NCBI GenBank assembly: GCA_050084985.1
Contig: JBITNC010000001.1
Coordinates: 143,220,001 to 143,284,000, forward strand
Origin: Nageia nagi
Lineage: Eukaryota; Pinophyta
Reading direction: 5' to 3'
Length of the DNA: 64,000 bases
In this document: one piece after another, positions 56,614 to 64,000 of the stretch
Layout of the letters: each line of letters starts with the position of its first letter
Numbering within the stretch: position 1 is the stretch's first letter
The notes under the pieces: model-generated
What the model was told of the DNA's origin: nothing
Seen by the model: only the letters and a program-made list of their open reading frames with translations
Databases searched by the model: none
Made by a program: the position numbers and the translations under genes

Positions 56614-58216
56614 TCAGATAAAAAATAATTTTATAATGCTATTAATGGACTGATCAATCGGCCTTCTTCCACACGCAACTTCAAGCACAACAATCCCAAA
56701 GCTGAATACATCAGAACTTGGAGATACTTCGCCTGTGCTGGTGACTTCCGGAGCAATATATCCAACAGTTCCCACTACCCGAGTTGTTTGTGGATTTTGA
56801 GTATGGTCATATAGACGAGCAAGCCCAAAATCCCCCAACTTAGCATTGAGGTCCGAATCGAGCAGCACATTGCTGGATTTGACGTCTCTGTGCACAACCT
56901 TCTGATCCCATTGCTCGTGAAGATACAAGAGTCCCGTCGCTATGTCCTTAAGGATAGAGTACCGTTGAGGCCAGGGAAGAACTTCCTTTGGGTTCCGGAA
57001 GATCATCTTATCAAGGCTTCCCTTTGGCATGAAATCATAGACGATGAAGAGCTGATTATTCTTTCTACACCATCCTCGTAGTTGGACCAGGTTCCTGTGC
57101 TGGAGACGACCCACACTCGAAATTTTGGCGATAAATTCCTTCATTCCGTCGGTGGAATCCTTCGTGATGCATTTCACTGCAACTTCAAGGCCATTTCCTG
57201 GAAGAATGCCCCTGTAAACCCGACTGAAACCCCCACAACGCAGGATCTGTCCAATACTCCATCGCCTCAATAGATTCTCTGTTACGCCGCTTCCTCAGCC
57301 AAAGGAATGCAAAGAAAACAGGGACCATGAGGGCAACGAGAAATGCTACAGTAATGCCCGCTTGGAACCAGGGGAATTGAGTGATGGGCTTCTATCTGAT
57401 AAAAGAGGGGAGACGGGAGAGATCAAGAAGGGGCGCTTCACAGTCCGTATTGAAGCTCCAGCGGAGTATATAATGGTCTCCAACTGAGTCGAATCCCGTA
57501 ACGGAAGAAAACCCCAAATACATCTCTTCTCTCAGAACGTCAGAAAGATTGAAATTTTTTACAGATACCAGCGGCTTGGTAGGCTTCCCCATCCCAGCTA
57601 ATGCAACAGTGACATTAAGCTGGTCCTGAAGATGATCGTAAGCGATCCAGGCTTGCATATTCTCTCCGCTTTGAGATCCAATTTACGATTATTTCCATCG
57701 ATCCAATAGCCTGCAGGCTGAGGATTTAAAGACCTAAGGCTTTTGAGATCGACGCCAACATGTTTGTCATCGATATCACCAAATTCAACGTTGAAATTTG
57801 TGTCGAACTCCACTGCAAATAGATGGTTCGATTCAAGTCCATTGGTCGTTGCATTGAACAATCCAAGGTACTGGGATTGTAAGGTGCCATTGATGGACTT
57901 GGAATGAGTCATGATGAAATCCGGCCCATGCCCACCAGGGCCTGGAGGAGGACACAAAGCTAGTGCTGAAAGAAACTACTGTATTACTCCTATTACTGTT
58001 CTTCATTCTGATCGGGGTAGGATATAGAGCTCGACCGAGTAAAAGCCGAGAATGACTTGTAAGGGTGAGAACTTGTTCAGATTGTATCAAAGCATCTTCT
58101 ATCAACAATATACTTGATTTGTTGAACTCATTGAATATGAAGGTCTCGGTGGCAACTAACGTCCATGACAGTGGGAGCGAAAGAGAAAATGTGATAAATT
58201 TCTTAAGAGACAGCAT
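56614..58216 (-). pseudogene. L-type lectin receptor kinase pseudogene
   Basis: Best-preserved host gene, minus strand. ATG at 58216 opens a signal peptide (MLSLKKFITFSLSLPLSWTL), then a legume-lectin domain: FIFNEFNKSSILLIEDALIQ, VVSFSTSFV, after a frameshift near 57960 SQYLGLFNATTNG, FAVEFDTNFN, HVGVDLKSL, after a second frameshift near 57660 QAWIAYDHLQDQLNVTVALA and EEMYLGFSSVTG. A TAG at 57392 precedes the membrane helix AGITVAFLVALMVPVFFAFL. About 20 juxtamembrane residues are missing, then a kinase domain: VAVKCI, VVHRDVKSSNVLLD, LGDFGLARLYD, GYIAPE. The glycine loop is RCGGFSRVY and the helix-C Glu is Lys (EFIAKISS). It ends after ACGRRPIDQ, losing the last two subdomains. Family role: plasma-membrane receptors in defence and development. 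Confidence 0.9.
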
Positions 58217-60380
58217 TATTTCTCCTGAAACAAAACGAAAACCAATGGTCGAAGACTCTACCATTCTGACTCTAATATGTCATTAATATAACATGGATGA
58301 CGGGAAAGATGATATAACAAAGTTTTAGTCTTATAACAGTTATGCTCCACTCTTCCATTGAACACCTTAAGTCGTATGTATCGTGTATCCATAATTCACA
58401 GGTATTGAACATTGGTTATAATATGTTAATGGCACCTCAGACATTCGAGATCATGGGAATTCCGTGGTAGTTGGAAACACGCGAGTATTTAATAATAATC
58501 GAAGAGCATTTTCCCCTTCAAGTGTTGGATTTTATTGAATGAGAAACTATTATTACACCACGCAATCGATGAAGTATCCCGAAGATTACAAAATAATAAT
58601 TGTAAATGTTACATATAGATTATTAACTTAAATAGGACAAGTTATAGGATATTTAGTTGACTTAAGATTCAATTATTTTTAACAAATTAAATAGGATTAT
58701 GTAACAGTAGAATAGTTTCAATGATTGTGATTCCAGGTTTGTTAATTGTTTAGCAAGTACCATAAATTATGTTATGGTTCCTTCAAAATGATTGTATTCT
58801 GCTTTAGTTTCTTAGGGAGAGGATATTATTGTGTAAATTGGAAATAAAGAAATATGTTACTATAAATTCTATTATGTATAAATATTGTTATAGTAATATT
58901 TTGTTGATAAGTATGTATAAATGATTATTTATATTTTAAATAAGTTTTTTAACACATATATTTATTTGATAATTTATATATTATTCTTAATTGAATCGAT
59001 TTTATATTATACCTTTACTTATCTAAAAGTTTATTTGTAAAGTTCTTTTAATTTCTATTCAAAAAATTTAACACAAATTTTTTTTAACATTAACAATAAT
59101 GACAATCAACTCATTCAATAAAGCATAAGAATGAAATTTTAAACACATATTTTCATGTTTACAATTCAATACACAATTCATAACGCATTTACATTGAATA
59201 TAAATATTTACATAATAAAGTCTTCATTTTTCTTTCATATTCATGTTTGGTACTACTAGCCAAATTCCGAGGTACGCAAAGTTTTTGGGAGCAAAATAAA
59301 CTCTTTCTATGAAATGCATAACTAATAGTTGAATGGAAACTATTACGTTCAATTCGAAGATGCAATAAATATAAAATTTTTTTTCACTTACAAAGCATCT
59401 TTATTTATCTATGCAAACCAAATAAGAAACATCTAGAGTACTTGTTCAATTTCAAACATGTAAAGTTCACTTCATCAAACATAATCATATATACACATCC
59501 TTAATCAATCATCCATAAGAATCTTTCGTGAACTCAGTATCCTAACATCACAACACATACATTATTTCTACCCAAAGGTCTATGAAATGCATAAAACTAT
59601 AATAAAGGCTATTCATTACGTAAATAATAAAATAATCCTTGATCTTTAGAATCACATGCTAATAAAATTGCCTATCATTAGCATACTACCTTATGCTAAT
59701 GAAATCCCTAGGTCTCTCATATTTAATATTAAACATTCAATACTCAAGGACCTATCATCAATAACAAACTTCCCTATGCTAATGAAGGTATCTTATCCTT
59801 ACATATCCAAGAACCCCTATTTTTATGCTTATCCACATAAGAATATTTTCTCGCTCTTGTCATAATCAAATAATTCAATGGAATTATTTCCAATATGGTT
59901 ACTTGTCCCTTACCTCATACTAAGGTATTTGTAACAAATAAATATTTAACTTATTTATTATTATTTACCCTCATGGTTCATTTAATGAATAACAATGATT
60001 AGTAATAATCAACAAAAATGAGATAAATCATTCTCCTAACACTAGACTAAAAATAGGCTTTGGGGCATGCAATTGGAGGCATTTAAAAAGTACCAAAATT
60101 TTAGGTTTTAGTGGTGGTTTTAAACCACCCCCAAAAAAAGATAAGGAGGTGGAAAAAAATGCCCCTTAGTGAAAAAAAAAAATAAATAAATAAAAGCATG
60201 CATAGAGAGCTTAGATTGGCACTTAGAATGTTTTCATCATTTTGAGTTTTTTTGAGTTTATCGACTAAGGGATTAGACGAGAGAAAGGGTCATTTTGCAA
60301 GGTGAGCTGAAAGGAGATGAGACGAGGTAAGACAAGGTGAGATGAGGATTAAGAAGGTATTCTCCTTTAGTCTATAACCT
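58217..60380. other. AT-rich DNA upstream of the lectin kinase relic
   Basis: The first few hundred bases are the presumed old promoter of the lectin kinase; no clear TATA box can be fixed. The rest is AT-rich, without a gene or recognised repeat. A short A-run lies near 60170-60192. Confidence 0.5.
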
Positions 60381-60499
60381 TATATTCTTGTTCATTCTAA
60401 CATATATATCTATGTATCCTGTAATCATTAGAGACTTTGAAACTATATTATGCAACATGTATCTTGTTAAACAATTTCATTAAAGAGTAGTTTAAAATA

Positions 60500-60830
60500 G
60501 TTTATCATCGAATATTTTAGTTGTGATGTCTCTAATAGCAACGTATGTAAAATATAAAACAATACAAAAGGATGCCCTCAAACTCTTTGATTTGATGAAG
60601 CACTTGGAACTAACCCTAAAAGTACAACCTTTGCATGTGTTCTACTTGCATGCAAGTCAATTAGATGAGGCTTGTAAATACTAATAACATGAGTGAATCT
60701 TATTGTATTATTCATGGGATGAATCATTATACAAATATTATTTTACCTTCTTGACCGTGTAGGCAGCACAATCACCCCAAAATCCTCATTTCCTTCATTT
60801 CATGAAATAAATCCTCTTCACTCTCTACAA
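60500..60830 (+). pseudogene. PPR fragment, C-terminal motif
   Basis: Plus strand reads KDALKLFDLMKHLELT, then TTFACVLLAC in the next frame with QLDEACKY, then MNHYT and, after a shift, a LLDRVGS equivalent of VDLLGRAG. This is the same C-terminal PPR motif as at 4670-4793 and 14737-14973 but on the opposite strand. Frameshifts and stops throughout; about 110 residues' worth of motif. Confidence 0.6.
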
Positions 60831-61434
60831 TAGAAATCATATATTAACATACAAGGAGCTTACAATACATTTTTAAATGTTTTCATCATGGATTTGAGGG
60901 GATTTATGTTCTTCATCAACCTTACTACCATGTTGAAGATTTTAGGGTTGAAGCTTGGATGATCTCCTCACCTTCACTTTGTACATGATTGCTCTATCCC
61001 TACATTTGTAACTATTCTCTTTTCCATTATAACTAATTTATCGATAAGATTGAACACAACAAAGAAGGATACATAATTGATATCTCCCATTGAATCTCTA
61101 CTAAAATTGGGGTATAGGTCTAATGTCTGGATAAGCATGCCAATTTACTCTCTCATAAAGTTCAAAGTACATAAAAAATAGATTTTTTTTTAGGGTGTGA
61201 TATTGTATATGAGTCTTAATCTATAGAAGCTCCCCTATTTTTATCCCTTGATCCCACTACAAAAGTATTTTTTACTTCTAGGGTATTTGAATCTTTGATT
61301 TGGTATATCAATACACTACCTCTGCCTCTTCTCATCAATATATAATATCATGGAATACAATGATTGTACGATATGTAAAAAATAGATTTTATTAAAAGGC
61401 TCTAAAGACTTTTAAGTAGATATAATTAGTAGCT
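60831..61434. other. AT-rich spacer between PPR fragments
   Basis: No gene recognised. The PPR fragments on both sides are in an order (C-terminal motif first, internal motif second) that cannot be one simple gene. Confidence 0.5.
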
Positions 61435-61720
61435 GTAAAGGAAAACTCTACAACCTTTGCTAACATTCCTTTAACATATGCCACCATGGGAGCTCTAGAA
61501 GAAGGTATGGACATCTATCAAAGTGTAGTTGGAAATGATTATTTATCAACTATTATGGTTGTGAATGCTCTAATAGATATTTGTGCAAAAAATGGAAGAA
61601 CATATAAGGATTGGTAATCATTTGACAAGATGCGTGATGCATGGACTACAATGATCATAAGATATGCACAAAATGGATATGTTGATATTTGTAACCACAA
61701 GAGAGGAAGGCATTTAAATC
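61435..61720 (+). pseudogene. PPR fragment, internal motifs
   Basis: Plus strand: LTYATMGALEEGMDIYQSVV, then VVNALIDICAKNGRTYKDW, a TAA, SFDKMRDAWTTMIIRYAQNG followed by YVD. It is the textbook PLS sequence (A-x-x-GALE-x-G-x-x-x-H...V-x-NALIDMYAKCG...FDKM...WTTMI-x-GYAQNGYVDEA), with one stop and loss of a few residues before AWTTMI. One of the best conserved PPR stretches here; surrounding sequence has no continuation. Confidence 0.75.
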
Positions 61721-63446
61721 ATATTTGAATCCTTTGCATATGTAGATGAAGCCCTAACACTAGATGGAATGAATATTGTCTTATTCAACATTATATCTTC
61801 ATCTAACCTCCAATTCTAGTAGCTCCATACATTGTCCAATGTATACTACCTCATTCTAACCTACACATATAATAATTTTAAAATAAATTTAACATTTGAA
61901 TAAAACTAAGTAGGTTACTACTCATGTAAAAATGATATAGGTAGGCACCCCCTTATGGATCGCATCATTAAGGGCCAAGAATTGACTACCTTGACTATTG
62001 AGGATGGGATTTATGCTTTCTCCAATGGTGTACATTTCCTAGTGTGTGTAATCATTATTCACCATATGAAAAAAATCTATGTTGGCTTTTGTATTTATAT
62101 ATTACACATTTGATTTGCGTATGAGCTTGGACTCTTGTACTTCTTTTAACTATAATCATTATTTCTCCCATGATCACCAAAAATTATGAATCCAACCTCA
62201 TAAAAATAAAATAGCTAGAGTAATGTTATAGTATACTTGGCCATTCGATATACTAACCCTTCCCCAAAGTGGTCAAATGCATTTATCACCTTCATAACAT
62301 GGCTTGATAAACTTTGCATAGGGATATTCCTGTTGATCGGTATGATGTAACCTTAAGGGTTTGGTCTGGTTGAGTTCTTCATCACCCACAATAGTAGGGT
62401 CCTTGAAAGAGCAAAAGATGGTAAGAATGCACTCGTGTTGGTTTTTTGCTCAATCTCTAGGTCATAAACTATTTCCTATCTATTATGAGGGTTGAAAGTA
62501 ATAGGAAAGAGATAAAAAGGTAAAGAGTAATAGGAAAGAGATTAACATATTAAATTAATAGTAAATAAGAACTATATAGCTTAGGCATTACAGCATAGGC
62601 AACAATCCATAACCAAGATTAAGAATAGTGAACTATCTTACCCCTGAGGTCTAGCAATCATAAGGCACAACCATAACTTAAGACATCATTTCATACATAA
62701 CATTCACAAAGTGTAACAAACATCCACTTTTAATAAAGTAAAAAGCATTATCAACTTGCATTATCATATATGAAAGGATCTCATAGACTTGGGCAAATTT
62801 GCTAGAATGTTCGACCTTTTAGACTTATAATAGTCCACTATTTATACATTTACATGCCCGATTGGGTAGTTATCTATCATTAATATACATAAATACTCCT
62901 CTTGATTGAAAATAGTAAGAAAAAATATTTACAATTAATATTAGAAATATGTTATATTACATAATAATCAAGTACCAATAAAGCCATAGTCTGGGAATTT
63001 GAAAATTTTGAGTCCATGTATTGATTTAAGCCTCAATCTTCCTAATTTATCATTAACTACTTTCTCTTGGCTCTGTAGCTATTGAAGATGCACTTATCTG
63101 TAACTTGATTGGTATGATCCAACACTGTGCTATGTTGGTAGCTATCTACTTCTTTGCAACCATTAATGATCAACATTGTATTACTAGTTGCATGGAATAA
63201 TGGGGTAAGGAATAATATATCATTTAAGTCCAAGAAAAAACTACCACTATAATGTGGAAATGAGTTGTAGTCAACACATTGATAGAGCTTCAAGGGTCAA
63301 ACACTTATGATCAAGTGGAAATGGGTGTGTTACTTGTTACCCATTATTCTCTTATTAGTCTGGTGGGCCTTATTTCTCCTTTTTAGGCTCTAATGATGAT
63401 CAAGTTTCTCTTAACACAACTGAATTTTAGGTAGAAGGTGTGAAGT
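61721..63446. other. AT-rich DNA, nothing recognised
   Basis: No coding, RNA or retroelement signature seen on either strand; only short open frames. Confidence 0.5.
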
Positions 63447-63710
63447 CATCGTTTGAAATCAGTGGGTTCTATTTGATTACCTTCATGTAGTATTTCTTGT
63501 TGAATATAATAGTGCCTGCTAATGTAGTACTTCCTACTATTCATTATTTTGGGATCCATTGATTTTAGCTAAAATTTCTAATGTCATCACTCAAAATCAA
63601 TGGGTTCCATTTGATATTTTATGAAATATTTCTTATAAATGAAATAGTACCTGTTATTACTTATGCTAAGACTTGCTGATTTCATACAAAAATGGTGACA
63701 TCATTATTGA
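63447..63710. repeat. Degenerate tandem repeat, about 130 bp unit
   Basis: Two and a partial third copies starting near 63447, 63580 and 63697 share GTCATC...AAAATCAATGGGTTC, CATTTGAT, TAGTATTTCTTGT/AAATATTTCTTAT, ATAGTACCTG and a GATTTTAG/GATTTCAT tail. Confidence 0.6.
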
Positions 63711-63829
63711 AAATTGATAAGCTTTAATTGATCAACTTGCAACATACCTCACAAATTCTTATTATTGGGTCAAGATCTCCTAAAGAATGGTGAGTTCTAT
63801 GATATCACCTGCTAGAGCTCTATACATTA

Positions 63830-63945
63830 CCTAGACTTATATCTATAATAAATCCTAGAATTATATTTACAACAACTCTCAAACTTATATTTACAACAAA
63901 TCCTAAACTTATATTTACAATAACTCCTAAAATTTACTTAAACAC
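63830..63945. repeat. Short tandem repeat, about 27 bp unit
   Basis: Four units of ACTTATATTTACAACAAATC followed by CTAAA, with small changes (TAACTCCTAAA, AACTCTCAAA). Confidence 0.65.
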
Positions 63946-64000
63946 TTACTTCCCTTACATATTACAACACTACCTAGAAATGGTACATTGTTCTTGGTCA

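Overview
The window is plant nuclear DNA: very AT-rich, and almost wholly built of LTR retrotransposons in several stages of decay, plus relics of host genes. The host-derived pieces are pentatricopeptide-repeat (PPR) proteins of the plant PLS type and an L-type lectin receptor kinase. Large gaps, high retroelement content, nested insertions and many PPR pseudogenes fit a large gymnosperm genome, probably a conifer; that assignment is inference. I see no intact protein-coding gene, rRNA, tRNA or CRISPR array.

Layout. (1) 23-4669: an old Ty3/Gypsy relic (element F, minus strand) holding only gag and protease between two diverged LTRs; its protease is split by a TIR DNA transposon at 1433-2346. 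(2) 4670-4793 and 13388-15260: one PPR pseudogene (minus), cut by a complete Ty1/Copia element (element A, 4794-13387, 5-bp target duplication ATTGG). (3) 17640-18770: a second PPR relic. (4) 20270-36939: a Ty3/Gypsy element (D, plus strand, target duplication TGAAG) with gag, protease, RT, two RNase H domains and integrase; a second Copia copy of the same family as A (element B, 27226-35958, CATTT) is nested in its 3' untranslated region. (5) 36945-41640: unexplained AT-rich DNA. (6) 41640-44912 and 52238-53400: a Gypsy relic (E, minus) split by a third, older and gag-less Copia element (C, 44918-52232, CCTTC). (7) 53400-56100: another plus-strand gag relic. (8) 56614-58216: a lectin receptor kinase pseudogene (minus). 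(9) 58300-64000: AT-rich DNA with two plus-strand PPR fragments and short tandem repeats.

Most notable. Copia A and B sit at independent sites (different target duplications), yet share the same gag-disabling lesions and the same block of PPR-derived, GC-richer DNA in their 5' leaders. That points to a lineage that captured host PPR sequence and kept amplifying while defective, presumably with proteins supplied in trans. Both leaders also carry a chain of short hairpins and a 21-bp repeat beside the primer binding site whose copy number differs (about 4 and 8), and a 48-bp repeat before the 3' LTR (8 and 5 units). The third, related element C lacks gag and has an unrelated insert at the equivalent leader position.

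All counts of differences, repeat units and percent identities were made by eye and are approximate.
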